Part shown: positions 23,080 to 34,671 of the stretch, piece after piece
How positions within the stretch are numbered: position 1 is the first letter of the stretch
Layout: every line of letters begins with the position of its first letter
Assembly: GCF_011745365.1 (NCBI RefSeq)
Contig: NW_024468916.1
Span: 1,719,630-1,783,629 of the forward strand
Source of the DNA: Cryphonectria parasitica EP155
Lineage: Eukaryota > Ascomycota > Sordariomycetes > Diaporthales > Cryphonectriaceae
DNA: 64,000 nt
Reading direction: 5' to 3'
Position numbers and translations under genes: made by a program
Notes under the pieces: model-generated
The model's database searches: none
What the model saw: the letters and a program-made list of their open reading frames with translations, nothing else
Told to the model about the DNA's origin: nothing

Positions 23080-25905
23080 GTTATGCAAGGGGGGGGGGGG
23101 ATTACGCAGAGAAAACTGGTGATCAGGTCAGACCAACGCGGTGTTGAAATCGGTTGGGCCGGGGCGCTGTGGAAAGAGACGGTCGGCCGAGGTGTGCTTT
23201 GAGAGCTCTGATCATCTATCTTGTGAGTTCGAGCGACCGTACACCCTCTCAAACTGCTCGAGATAACCGCCTATCCTTTTTCTGCGATCTGTCCGAGGCA
23301 ACTCTCCGACGGGACCAAAAGGATCGCTGGCTGGGGAAGTGTCTCGATATCTCTTGATTTGGTAGGTGACGACCTCGATACGACCTCGAATAGGAGAGGG
23401 CTGATTTTTTTTCACTACAAGGTGCACAACGAGTTAGCTATTTTGCAACTAGAGACGTTGTTTGCAGTGCGGGTTGGCATTATTGGCAGCCTCTGGTATG
23501 GACAAGGAGGGAGCAAGACAAAAGGGAAGAGAAGCTAGCTGGTCGACGATTGGCGATGAGAACAACTGATACATACTTTGCGTTTTTGCAACATTCACTA
23601 CAACGGACCTGGTGAGCGGTTTGCTGCAGGCCGCTGTCCTCGACGATCGGGCGGAAAAAAAATGAGGGAGTGGAAGAGGCTGGCGGCAGCCTTGGTCGGG
23701 AGGACAGCTCGAGCTCGTTCAGCATTTCAAGGGGAATCTTGGGACTGGGAAAGTCTAAGCCTCGCCGGCAGCGGGTGCGCTCGCCGTCTTATTCTTGAAA
23801 CCCAACCATGCTTTGACCGCCCTCGGTGCTGCAGCCCAAGTCGCAGGTCAGGATCGCACCCGGATCGCAGCCAAATGAGGTAGTGACACACGACAAGAGG
23901 AGGGCGGGGTGGCCTATTCAGCATTAGCAGCTGAGAGCCAAGTCATGATTACAACCTGGCCCACCCCTCCTTAGAGCTTAAGCGGGATGGCGTCTGTTGC
24001 TGCATGGTCGACCGACGTTGTGGCTGATTATGTAGGTGGCGCCTGACCCAGACCTCAGTCGATATGCGGGATGGATGGAGGGAAGAGGGAGGAATTGATT
24101 GGGGGGTATGCAAAGAAGAAAGTGTGAGGACGACGATGTCTTCATTCAAGGGGCAAGCGAGGGAGCAGAAGAACTTTTTTTTTTATTTTTTTTTTATTTT
24201 TTTTTTTACAAGAGCAAGGGGGAGTTGAAAATCCTGGAACTGTATTGCTTCCTCGGAAAAAGGGTGTGTGACGAGATATTGCTTCTGCAGCAAGAGGAAT
24301 CTCCATCCCCCCCTTCCTCCGTGGGGCAGACAAGTCAGATACAGCACCTTTCCAGAACTACATACAGATGCATTTGCAGTACTTTCGTCCCCCTGCAGGG
24401 TGTGATGAGTTTCCCTAAAAGGCCCGTCCCATGCACCAACGCTTTTGGAGACAGTGAGGAAAAAGCAATGATAGCGGTCCACCTCGCCAGTCCCAAGAGC
24501 CACTGATGTGTCTCCTCGGCCAGATACAAGCATTTTGAGATCGCACGGTTGTTCACGCTCGGTGAGAGGATTACTCTACGAACGCCCGAGTTCCAGCAGC
24601 CGGAACCTGTCTGCGATTCCAGTAATGGCGGAAGCTGGGGAGTATTGTATCATCGTCCCCACCCGATTTTTTTTTTTTGCACATTCAGCCGCAACCAAGG
24701 GCCAATTGGATTCTTTGCAAGATCGCAGAGTACGTCAGGTGGCCATGAAAATAATGCCAGCTATCGTATTGGGCCAAGGGCCAAAAGCAAAGAAAAAGGA
24801 ATTTAGTGTTGATTCAGGTTGCAAGTATATCGAGTAACTTCGAGCAGAGTTCCACGAATGGCAACCCAAGGAGAGAGTCGAAATTAGGAATAGTATTATG
24901 TATGTGAAATCGTTCTTCTTTCTTTTCTTTTCTTTTCTTTTATTTCATTTCATTTCATAGACCACCAGGCTCTCGACGATACATTGTCGACCAATCCAGT
25001 ATGGACCATATCACACAGTTCATCGATGTTGTGCCGGTGAAAACCGGCCCCAGCCGTGATGTCTCCTACCTCATAGATCACCAACAACATATCTCATTTA
25101 ACCTCCTCGAAGGTCGAACAAATAAATGACGGATGACCCAAACCACATGATATAGTCTAATATACCGTAGCTCCACTCGGATCTCAACATTTGAAGTAAA
25201 ATCTCAAAACAAACCTCCCCTTCATATCGTCGACTGGCAGTCGTATAGAATCGACTTGAACGCATGTCGTTGGAAAAGCAGTTGACAGACAGAAGCACGT
25301 GCAACGTCAATCTATCAGTGTTAATCGATTGGTCTTCGAGTGCCTAATGGCTTTCGAGACGTTGCAAACTAGGTGGCGCATTGACCTATGTGCTCCAGGG
25401 GGTTCCACAGAAAACAAGCTTCCTCCCTTGTAGGCCAACAATGGGACAGCATGGGGGGGGCATTGTCGAGGCCCTAGCCAGTCAGGTGGCAGATCAGTCA
25501 AGCAGAGAAGAAGACAGGGACAGCGGGAAGGAAAGGGAAGCAAATGGCATGTTGTTGTTGGATAAAAGAATTTTTGGGAATTACCCGTACCGTTCATTAG
25601 TAGGGCAGGCTGGTTGTTCAACACAGCGTCCAAGGCTTCATGGTTGCTAGCACTCTTGTCTGCTTCGCGCACGTGATTCAATTATCATTTGATAGTAAAG
25701 GGGGGAAATCCAAATCATACCATCAGTGTCCATACAGCATAACGTCAATATTCACATCAGATCGGGACATCCTTTCCCTAACACCTGTCTCGTCTCTTAA
25801 AGCACTCGCCCATCATCTTCCTCCCCTTCCGTTTCCGGGACACAGGTGCAATGAGTTCGGGGACCTGAGAACAGGAGAAGTCGGACCACCCCAGGAGTGG
25901 CAGGC
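23080..25905. other. 2.8-kb intergenic region
   Basis: It contains the promoter side of the zinc-finger gene, with a C12 tract on the coding strand (23089-23100) directly before its ATG, T-tracts near 24175-24210, and a TTTTC/ATTTC pentanucleotide tract. The many short frames show no domain or splice structure, so no gene is supported. A missed small or noncoding gene cannot be excluded. Confidence 0.4.
24919..24957. repeat. Pentanucleotide simple repeat (TTTTC)n then (ATTTC)n
   Basis: Consecutive five-base units change from TTTTC-type to ATTTC-type. It is intergenic with no coding meaning. Confidence 0.75.
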
Positions 25906-28107
25906 CTAGCCCGTCCGTGCTGTAGTCCCCTCCTCCTCCGCCCTACCGGCCCCCATCTCCTTGACCTGCTGCTGCTGCTGCTCCTCCTCCTCCTCCTCGG
26001 CATCCTCGATCGCCTCCATCGCCCAGTCCCTGAACCCCTGGCCCCTGATCCAGCTGAGGCCCTTCCGCCAGCTCTCCTCCCGCACGGCCTCTTTATCCTT
26101 CTCATAGACCATGCCCGTGAGCATGACCGCAAGCACAAACACCCACACGTCGCCGGCGCGCATCGCCTTCCACCACCGCCTCTTGACACCGACCTTCCAC
26201 AGGGAGTCCACGCTGACGCGCGCGGAATAGAGGAACGCACCCCTGCCGTTCCTGCGCTCGACCCAGGCCCAGAACCCCGCGAGGAACCCGCCCAGGAAGA
26301 AGCGCTGGGTGGCGAGGAACGAGCGGGGGAGCCAGTTCTGGAAGAAGCAGATGGAGGCCCAGGCGGTGGAGATGGAGCCTGTCACGAACGTCGACATGCT
26401 GAGGACGCGCTTGAGGAGCTTGTACATGGTGGTGACAGGGGCATGGTACAGGGCCTTGTACCGTGGGATCATGAAGGCCGAGTAAATGACCAGGAAGAAG
26501 CGGGCCAGCAGCGGGAACGAGCGCGCCCAGAAGGTAATAAAGGTCTTGGTGCAGGACGGGTCGTCGGGGTGAAGAAGGGCACAGCTCAGAGAGGTGATGA
26601 GCGGGTGTGCTGGGTCGGTAAGGGGTGCGATGTGCCTCAGGGTTGGCGGGAGGGTCTCTTCCTTGTCGGGGAAGAGGATTGGTGAGACGTGTGGTCTGAG
26701 GCGTGCGAAACTTTGTCAGTCCTGTACTTCTTTTGTTCTTTTATGCTACGTGCATAGCAGAGCCAAGACAACAACTTACGGCCAATTCAATTTAGCCATT
26801 TGAGCCAGACTGTCTACGACCTGTCGTGTGCTCGGCCATCTCAGAGCAGCAGGATAGTCCTTTGGTCGCTTGTGTATATAGGACGACGAGTTTTTCAGGA
26901 TAAAGTCGCCGTAAGCCTGCAAGGGAAAATAAAAAGAACAACATGTCAGCACTCGACCACACAAGACACAAAGTCATTCATCGCAAGAAGATCCTCTCTT
27001 ACCGTAGGGAAGCAGTCGTAGTCAAAGACAAAAGCATGCAACAGCTGGCCAAACGCAAAAGGCTGCACCATCCAGCTGCCGAACCACCATGGTCTCTTCC
27101 TCAGCCGGCCATTCTTCTCCCGGCCCCAGACCATGCCGGTATCCTCAACATGGTTCCACCCGAACTCCAACGCACGGAACGCAGCGTATATGGCAATCGT
27201 CACGCGCAACTGCTCTGCCGGATACACACCGAGGGCCAGACCTGCCATCGAGGCGCCAATCGCAGGCGTATAGATGGACGTCAAGGCCCGCGTCACGAGC
27301 GGGTTGCGCATCCGGAAGGGCTCGGCGTTGGGATCGAGGATCGCCTGTCGGAACCGCCAGAAGAAGCGATACAGGAACCGATAGAGCAGCAGAATCGAGC
27401 TCAAGGATAATGACAGTCGGAACACTGGCGACTTATACAGAGGTTGCTTGTTCGCGTTCGGACTGAGGCAACGATGTCAGTGTGTGCTCCTCTGAGGGGG
27501 CGGGGGGGGGGGGGAAACAATGATGAGAAGTCGGGTGCGCGTAGGAAACCAAAAACACTCACACCCTCTTGGCGCCCATAAACTTCTCTGTAACTAGCCC
27601 ATACACCTTCAGCGCCGCAGCGGTCGCGCCAAACACGCGAAGTGAGTGCCTGACGGCGCGCGCGTTATAGTCGTCAGCACCGACCATGGCCCCAGCGCCC
27701 GCTCCCGCACCAGCGCTCGTGCTCCCCACGTCCTGGATGTCCAACGACCTAAGCCCCCCGCCGCCTCCACCTGCTGCTTCTTTCTCCTTCCCTTTGCTGC
27801 TGTTGCGTTTATGCTTGCGGCTGTTGGGGTTGCTCACGCCAGGATCGCCGTTCATGATCTTATTCACGGTCTCGACGCTCGGTACGCGCTTCTTGACCTC
27901 ACGCGAGCGCGAGAGTATGTACCGATGCAGCAGCGCGTACTCGCGCGCCGAGATGGTATACCGCAGGGTGTTGCGCAGAATTGGGTCGGAAGTGGCCTTG
28001 GCAGAGACGCCAGAGGCACGGCGGGGACCAGAGGGTGGTTTGGGGGCAGAGGTGATGGGATTTACTGCACCGCTGCCGCCGCCGCCGCCGCTGGAGGAGG
28101 AAGCCAT
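25906..28107 (-). CDS. TMEM135-like multispanning membrane protein
   Basis: Four exons, 28107-27563, 27462-27003, 26916-26780 and 26695-25906, encode about 643 aa from the first in-frame ATG (28107). The frame stays open upstream to about 28450 but has no ATG, so a missing 5' exon is possible. Landmarks are DPILRNTLRYTISAREYALL near the N-terminus, FGWNHVEDTGMVWGRE, YGDFILKNSSSYIHKRP, and a C-terminal half with LSCALLHPDDPSC followed by several membrane spans. These fit the fungal homologues of TMEM135/PMP52, linked to peroxisomes, mitochondria and lipid storage. Low-complexity tracts are poly-Gly in exon 1 and poly-Glu/poly-Gln at the C-terminus. Intron 1 contains a C13 tract on the coding strand. 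Confidence 0.78.
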
Positions 28108-28434
28108 GTCTTCTTCTTCTTCTTCTTCTTCTTCTGCTCCTGCTGTTCTTGTTGGCGTCGTAGGCGACTCAGATGTGTCAGAGAGGGCGCGTGTGAGTTT
28201 TGGCCTGTGTTGACAGGTTCTCGACGCGTAGATGGAGTGGCGAAAGGTCTTGAAGCTCGGGGAGACGGTGAGCTTGGGACTGCCACCAGACGAGGTCGAG
28301 GAGGCGCTGGGGCTGGACGGGAGCTCAAGGGCTGGATAATCGTATTGCTGAATGGTGGATGAGGTTAGAGGATTGTGGTCCTCGTACAAATTGAGGTATT
28401 CGAAGACGGTGGCAGAACGAGAGAACGATGACAA

Positions 28435-29986
28435 GATCAGGAATTCAGGAATCAGGAAAGGTATGTAACTTGAGGCTTACACAGAATAGTTTAGGGTGTA
28501 GCGGCAGCGACGGCAGACATGTGAACGCGCCACACGTCGTACTTTTCTTTTTAACAGTCCCGTTCTCCTCCTACAACACCTCAATCACGAGCTGGTGGAG
28601 ATCCGACGACGAATTCGAGAGTGATTTCCGGAATGGAGAATACATGGAGATGATCTGTGACTAGCCCAGGCAAGCAGAAGTAGCATGGTATGGCCGTCAA
28701 GCCGGCTCGGTGAAGGGAAAGGAGACAAGGTTAATAAGGTGTGAGGGTCTCAAGTTCGGGCATGAGCTTGTCCTCCGCTCTCTTTTCCACGTGCCTCGGC
28801 TGCTGCACTTTGAACCTGTTCATGCCCGCCCCCTGTTCCTCAACCCCACATCCCAGTACTATTCCACGTAGCGCAGTTGGCCTAGGTGTTGCTTCAGGGG
28901 CCCTTACCCCGGATTTGGCAGCTGTGTCAAGCCACGCATGAAATGTCCCTGGACGGATATTTCCAACGTCATTTCACTGTTCCACTCCTTTTTTTTCTTC
29001 TTTCTTTCGGCCTCTTCTTGGCCTCGTATTCAGCCTGACCGGCAGCAAAATACCCCCTTTGGCTCTTGCAGAGTGAATTAACGTTTTCTGAGCACTCACA
29101 GAGTCCCTCAGGCTCTACTTCATTTACTGTCTATATTCAGGCTGGCTATGAAGGGAACAGAGCCCTTGTGCGGTAAGAAGAGAGACACCCAGGCTCAGGT
29201 GGGTTACCAGTGGGACCAACCTGTGGTACGAACTGCCCTTGAATCTATCTTTTCCTTTTTCTTCTCCTTTAACCATCCATAATCAGACCCTTACAATGGT
29301 GTCATTGTGGGAATCGAGGGTCAAGGCAAGAACTGGACAAGCACTTGATTACGTATTGGTTTTTGTACTGAATCGGTTCCCTAAACCGTTTGGCCCCAAG
29401 CCTCCCAAAATGCAAGTTCCTCCGTGGTCATTATCTTGTAGTCTCATTATCAAAGAGACCCCGTTCCAAAGAATTATGCTTAGCAGGCTTGAGCACTCGT
29501 GTGCCCTGCTTTGGTGTATGTGATACCGCCTCCCCTTTTCGGCCGTGATGGACGGAGAATAGGATCAACCAAATCGAAGACATAACCCCGTCCTGTGGTT
29601 ATCAAATGACGGAAAGCCACCCGTCGTCCACCTATTTCCCCTTTCCATGTCCCCATCCTTGGAAGATAGAAACCTTCCTCGTCATGACAGCTAAACAAAT
29701 GTCCCCTTTTTGAAAATCCAGTCCAGTATAACATACGCAGAAACCCCTCGCAATGCTTGTTGTGCCTTTATTTCCGTTCCCGTTTGTTTCTTTTGTTTTT
29801 TCGTCAACCCAAAGCAAGGACGAGGGCCGTAGCCAGGGTCCATCGTGCAAATTTCCACTTCTCAGACGCCTGCCAATTTGTTATGAACCCCCGCAAAAAC
29901 GAACCGTAGAGCCTCATAAAAAAGACAGAGAGAAAAAGAGAACGTCACTCGTCATCCCATCGTCCGGAACCCGAGTCGACTTTTGT
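28435..29986. other. Intergenic region between TMEM135-like and BTB genes
   Basis: It includes the 5' flank of the TMEM135-like gene and the 3' flank of the BTB gene. Small frames occur but none shows a domain. A missing first exon of the TMEM135-like gene could lie within 28450-28700, but I could not define it. Confidence 0.4.
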
Positions 29987-32362
29987 TCAGAAAGCGGTGT
30001 CGATAGGCACCCACCGCCGGTCCATGGAGAAGACGTCGGGGGCGTAAGGCACACACTCCTCCTTCCAGCAGACATTTCCCCACGATAGTTCCATTGGCTG
30101 GGCAATTTTACTGCGTAATCGGTCCATGGGCACGGGTCCCTGGAAACTGCCAGCCATGAGCTCCCCAGCAAAGCGGAGGCGGCGGGATTCCCTCTCGGCA
30201 ATCACCTCGGGCATGATGAGACGCCGCTCCTGTGCCGTCTGCCAGCCCAGATTTCTCTCACCAACACTGTTCGTCTCCAGAACCAGTCTAAGCACCTCAA
30301 AGGGGAGGTTGAGCAGTATGCGAGAGAGGGCTGACTGAATCTGGTCGGACTGGGGCTGAGAGGGCTGGGGTTTGTTGTGTCCATTGGCCTCCGTCAGGTC
30401 CATGTCGCCAAACTTAATGTTGATGTTGGACATCCGCGACGCGCTGTGGCTACCATTTGTGACGCTGGAACCTGGCGCTGCCTGAGATGGATCTCGAGGT
30501 GTGGCGGACACCGATGGCAGACGCGAATAGTTGGGATCGCCCACGGTGGTGTCCAGCGCGAAATTGGCTGGGAAGCAAGTGATGAGGAACAGCACGATCT
30601 TCTCCACGAATTCACCAACGTAGACACCATGCTTGAACCCGAAAGTAGGGAAGTTGTGCGGGACATGCATTGCCCGTTGGGCCTGTAGCCCCGTCAGGGA
30701 AAATTCCAGTCCTTTCTCGACCGTGTCCCAGCTTAGTAGCTTGGATGCCTCTTGCACTGCACTGATGGAGACGGCAGGCACTTGAAGGTGGGCACCGGCC
30801 GCAGCGTAGCCCAGCGCGAAGTGGAACTTCTCAGCATCTGACTGCGCCTCCAAGTGGTGGGGAAGCGGCACGTAGCGACAGCCATACAGGTGTTTGATGG
30901 CTCGCCACATGGCGTCAGCTCGTAGAAAGGGATCATCCGACTCGATGCGTACCTCGCACGGTCCATCGCCAAGTCGGGCCTGCTCTTGAATTATGCTGCG
31001 CAGGAGATGGTGCTGAGATAAAACAAGCCGGTGACCAGGGAGCCGCAGGGGGCCACTGTGCGCACCCGGAAAGCGCGAGTTTATAGGGGTGAGGCGGTCG
31101 GGAAGGGCGAGGACCACCTCGCAGTCGGCGAATTCGGGTCTCGCAAACATGGAGCTGATGAAATCGGAGAACGCCATCACGTCGCCAGCCGCACCGTCAA
31201 AGCCACCGGGACTGAAGGCGGCCTGGTTGCTGGGATGGTAGGAATGCCGGCCGGGGGCTGGAGGTAGCACAGGGCGTCCTACGCCGGTTCCGTTGGCCCC
31301 ATTAACCGGTAACACCTTGGGACCGAAGTCCTCGGTTCGCGACGAGTGCGACCCATGGAGACTATGAGGAGTGAGGGGGCCGTGGTTCATCATCATCATC
31401 GGTGCATGAACGTCGATGGGCGCCGGGGCCAAGACAGGCCGTCCATGTGCACCCACACCATTGACAGGGATGTGCTCAGGCGCCATGGAGATCGGAGGAG
31501 GAGGAAGAAAGGCACCGCCTGGGTGAGGCAGGGGCGAAGTTGTGTTGGATCCCTCGAGACCACCAAATACAAGACTATCATTGCTGGGATGGGGCTGGTG
31601 CATGCGGGATGGGTGGTCAAGAGGGTGTGTCGGTAGATTCATGGGCCCAGGAATGGGCCCCTGCGGGTGGGCCGGGTGGTTGTTGGAGGGGTAGAAGGAG
31701 GGCTCCGTACTGTTGGGCGGAGACGGCGACGAAACGGGAGGTGGAAAGGAGGCCGGAGAGGGGGCGCTTGGAGCAGTATCTAGAGAAGAGGCATTTGTTA
31801 GAGGAATGCAAAACCTTGTGTATTCTGTCTCCCTGGAACTCATACCTGGAGGCGTTATCTTCCCAGATGTCTGCGACGGGCTAGCAATGCCCTGTGTCTG
31901 GGGGCTAGCGGTGTCTGGCTGCGGCTTCTCATGAGGAGGCAAAGCAGTCTCGACTGTTGTGACACCGACCTCCTCCTGCTCAGGCTTCTGGGGTGAATCT
32001 GAGGCATTGTCCTCCAGCAAGGTGCCGTCTGCAACAACCTGTGTCTGCTGAGGCTCGGGCTCAGGTTCACACTCGGGCTCCGACTCGGGTTGAGGAGTGG
32101 GCTGAGGGGTTGGCTGATGTCGGTCCTGGCTGTTCTGCTTTGGCGTCGGCGGTGTGTTCTGGCTTGTTCGAAGAGGAGAGGGAGGCAGCTGTGTGCTAGC
32201 AGCCGGGGCGTTCTGTCGGCGCTGCAGGAAGGTCAAAGGAATGACGGGCTCGATGCGTCTGCGGCCGGTGGGCTTCGCAGCAGAAGGCCTCCGTGCAGCT
32301 GGACTGGCGGGACCGGAGCCAGAGGGAGTGGCCATTGTGGCTGGAGCGGTTGACGGCGCCAT
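29987..32362 (-). CDS. BTB/POZ-like domain protein with a long disordered N-terminus
   Basis: Two exons, 32362-31846 and 31779-29987, encode about 769 aa. The 66-nt intron (GTATGAGT...TCTAG, branch-like CTAAC) is a multiple of three and has no stop, so the unspliced frame is also open. The first half is Pro/Ser/Gln/Glu-rich and disordered. The middle holds a BTB/POZ-like fold: FSDFISSMFARPEFADCEVV, LPGHRLVLSQHHLL, then FLRADAMWRAIKHLYGCRYVPL. The C-terminal region includes LPFEVLRLVLETNSVGE and continues to the stop. BTB domains mediate dimerisation and Cullin-3 or transcriptional partnerships; the partner here is unknown. The start at 32362 is the first ATG in the frame. Confidence 0.8.
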   Translation of the reverse strand: MAPSTAPATMATPSGSGPASPAARRPSAAKPTGRRRIEPVIPLTFLQRRQNAPAASTQLPPSPLRTSQNTPPTPKQNSQDRHQPTPQPTPQPESEPECEPEPEPQQTQVVADGTLLEDNASDSPQKPEQEEVGVTTVETALPPHEKPQPDTASPQTQGIASPSQTSGKITPPGMSSRETEYTRFCIPLTNASSLDTAPSAPSPASFPPPVSSPSPPNSTEPSFYPSNNHPAHPQGPIPGPMNLPTHPLDHPSRMHQPHPSNDSLVFGGLEGSNTTSPLPHPGGAFLPPPPISMAPEHIPVNGVGAHGRPVLAPAPIDVHAPMMMMNHGPLTPHSLHGSHSSRTEDFGPKVLPVNGANGTGVGRPVLPPAPGRHSYHPSNQAAFSPGGFDGAAGDVMAFSDFISSMFARPEFADCEVVLALPDRLTPINSRFPGAHSGPLRLPGHRLVLSQHHLLRSIIQEQARLGDGPCEVRIESDDPFLRADAMWRAIKHLYGCRYVPLPHHLEAQSDAEKFHFALGYAAAGAHLQVPAVSISAVQEASKLLSWDTVEKGLEFSLTGLQAQRAMHVPHNFPTFGFKHGVYVGEFVEKIVLFLITCFPANFALDTTVGDPNYSRLPSVSATPRDPSQAAPGSSVTNGSHSASRMSNINIKFGDMDLTEANGHNKPQPSQPQSDQIQSALSRILLNLPFEVLRLVLETNSVGERNLGWQTAQERRLIMPEVIAERESRRLRFAGELMAGSFQGPVPMDRLRSKIAQPMELSWGNVCWKEECVPYAPDVFSMDRRWVPIDTAF
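31780..31845 (-). other. In-frame 66-nt intron of the BTB gene
   Basis: The donor GTATGA, a CTAAC branch-like sequence and a TCTTCTCTAG acceptor define the intron on the minus strand. Retention would add 22 residues without a frameshift or stop. Confidence 0.7.
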
Positions 32363-33570
32363 GATGAACTCCTCGAGGGGGAAGACGAGACTAGAGGAAG
32401 GTAGATGTATGGATGGACAGGCCACAGTGCCCAGGGTGCGAACTCCAAGCCGGCCAGAGAGCGACACCAGCTGCCGTGACTATGACGGCGGGAAGGATCG
32501 TGGGGTGGGAAAGGAGCGACGGTGCAGTTCTCTGAGAATGGTGCATGGATCGATGATGCTGTGCAAGCCTCCTAACCATCTGGGCGAGGAAGGAAGAGGA
32601 GGCAAACAAGAAGAAACCAAACGTAGAGGGCAATAGGGTAACCCTGTATGGGCTGACCCTCGTCAGGGAGAGGGGCCGGGGCGTATCGTTGATGTTGTGT
32701 GACGTCTGAATCGGGGAGGGCGCTGTTCGAGATGGCGTTGTCACAAACGCAGTACAGTGCCAGACCAACTTTTTTTCTTTCGTTTTCGGCGACGCTGGAC
32801 GGCGCGCAAAAATTGACAAACCAGAGTCCAACTGCTCACCACAACAACTTCGAAGCCCAGATGCTGGAAGATATTTTGTTGTGAGATCTGGCTGCCCCTC
32901 GAACTGGCAAGTCTGGCGGGGAGAGGAGCAGCAGAGCAGTGAGGAAACAGGTAGAAGTCTGACCGTTAGTTGTTGACTGGGAAGCTGCGCCGTGATGGAT
33001 TTTTTTTTTCCCTCTCCCTCTCCCCTACTTTTTTTTTTTCTCTCACTTGCAAGGTTACCTCACTGCTGCTGCGGGCAGAATTTGGGGAGGTTGCATCCCC
33101 GCAGCTGCCAGCAAACAGTGCACTGAAAACTTGGTCAGTGCTCCTCTTACCCCCACCCACTAGCGCCTCAAGCTGTAATTCCCGATGACCAAGCATGGCT
33201 ATAGAGGCGGGCCAGGGGGTCCAACGGGACCCAGCAGGCTCCGCCCAAAAACGAAACTCTTTTTTTTTTCTTTCTGTATTTCTTAACACAGATTTTAATT
33301 TATCTATCCCCGTGCTTTACACTCATCATGTGCACCTTTTGCTATTTACATGCAAAAACGGTCCCCCCAAAGTTTGTACAAATGTGTGGCGACTCTGGGT
33401 ATTTAGTTTCAGATACAAAAGTCAGGAAAGTCCAGTACAGTGGGCGGTACTGCTGATCTGTTTTCAGGTCCACCCTCGTACGATGTACCAGGGGAATACT
33501 CCGTGGCAAAATTCTTTGGTTGTGTGCTATCTCACCCTATTACCAGTTATCGATGAGCAGATCATGTTTA
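32363..33570. other. Intergenic region between BTB and beta-lactamase-like genes
   Basis: It contains the BTB promoter (minus strand) and the 3' flank of the next minus-strand gene. T-tracts lie near 33000-33040 and 33258-33270. No coding region is supported. Confidence 0.4.
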
Positions 33571-34671
33571 TCACGCCGACAAGACAAGCCCGTCTCCAGA
33601 GCCGAGCTCGACAAAGTCATACGCTAGCACCTCTTCGTCTCTTGCTAGCTTTGCCTCCTCGGCGACCACCGCATCACGAAGAGTGTACGTGGTTCTCTGG
33701 AGCAACCACGAGATGAACCCACCTCCCTTCTTCGCCTCGTCATGCGTCGCGATCCAATACCTTGCTCCGCTCGCCCTTACAGCTTGAATGCCGTTCAGGG
33801 CGCCCAAATTCAACTGCGCCGTCATCCAAATCCGCACGTCATGCAGGCCGTGAAGCAGCGCGAGTGTCTTGATGCCCGCCGTCTCCACACACTGCAGATC
33901 CGAGCTCTTGATCCCATGAGGCGAGTAGATGACAGCCTCGGGGTCCCTCGAGCCCATTTTGTCCCTCGACCGCGTCGACCGCTGATTCGGACGGTATCCG
34001 AGATCGAATACAATCATCACAGCTGAGTGGTAATAAAGCGCGTTGTTCTGCGTGACTACCCTACCGATGCCCAACCACGGGGGTATCGTTGCCGTCTGGT
34101 CGACCAGTACCTCATGCCAGTCTGGCGTATCGGTTGAGAATGCTGGAGTGGTGATGACTGTATCAAAGTGCTTCCACGAGCGGATCAGATCGGCCGCCTT
34201 CTCTGTCGCCACGACAGGTACAGTCTTGGACAGCTCTCGCAGCGTGGCTTCGTGGCAGTGATCCGTGAACTCATGCGAGATTGCCACACAGTCGATACAT
34301 GACGAGCCCTCCTCGCTAAAACCACCGTCCACCTCAGCCAGGATCTCGTCGAGCTCTTTTATGGTCTGCACCGTCGGCGCGACAACATGCCACTGCGTCG
34401 AGAACCACGAGGCAACATCGCTCTGTGGACCCTGGAGCCATGGATCAATCAGGATGTTATACCTCTTCCGCCTCGAAGGCTCGGGTTTCGCGCTGTGCCT
34501 GGAGCTCGAAGTGACGGCGGGGTCTGGTCTCGGCAGCTGGAGCAACCAGCTGGTATCGGCATTGAGGTGTGCTAGAACGGGATGCGATGACTCCAAGGCG
34601 GCGGTCCAGGCGGCCCGATCCTTGAGGCTAACAACCACGTTGCCGTGTGGCGAGGGCTGCTGTTCTTTCAT
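33571..34671 (-). CDS. Beta-lactamase-superfamily protein with altered metal motif
   Basis: A 366-aa single-exon protein. An early beta-strand block NILIDPWLQGPQSDV resembles the start of UlaG-like metallo-beta-lactamase folds. It is followed by ISHEFTDHCHEATL, where the canonical HxHxDH reads H133-E-F-T-D137-H138-C-H140, so the second histidine is replaced by Phe and an extra His follows. Later blocks AVIYSPHGIKSSDL and ARYWIATHDEAKKGG may supply remaining ligands (His near 350 kDa-scale family positions cannot be assigned by eye). No signal peptide is seen. Function is unknown; a hydrolase with an unusual metal site is plausible, but loss of activity is also possible. Confidence 0.78.
   Translation of the reverse strand: MKEQQPSPHGNVVVSLKDRAAWTAALESSHPVLAHLNADTSWLLQLPRPDPAVTSSSRHSAKPEPSRRKRYNILIDPWLQGPQSDVASWFSTQWHVVAPTVQTIKELDEILAEVDGGFSEEGSSCIDCVAISHEFTDHCHEATLRELSKTVPVVATEKAADLIRSWKHFDTVITTPAFSTDTPDWHEVLVDQTATIPPWLGIGRVVTQNNALYYHSAVMIVFDLGYRPNQRSTRSRDKMGSRDPEAVIYSPHGIKSSDLQCVETAGIKTLALLHGLHDVRIWMTAQLNLGALNGIQAVRASGARYWIATHDEAKKGGGFISWLLQRTTYTLRDAVVAEEAKLARDEEVLAYDFVELGSGDGLVLSA

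Noticed and set aside
25897..26685. 262-codon frame opposite the TMEM135-like gene
   Set aside because: Antisense low-complexity shadow (Leu/Glu/Arg runs) of a conserved membrane protein gene.
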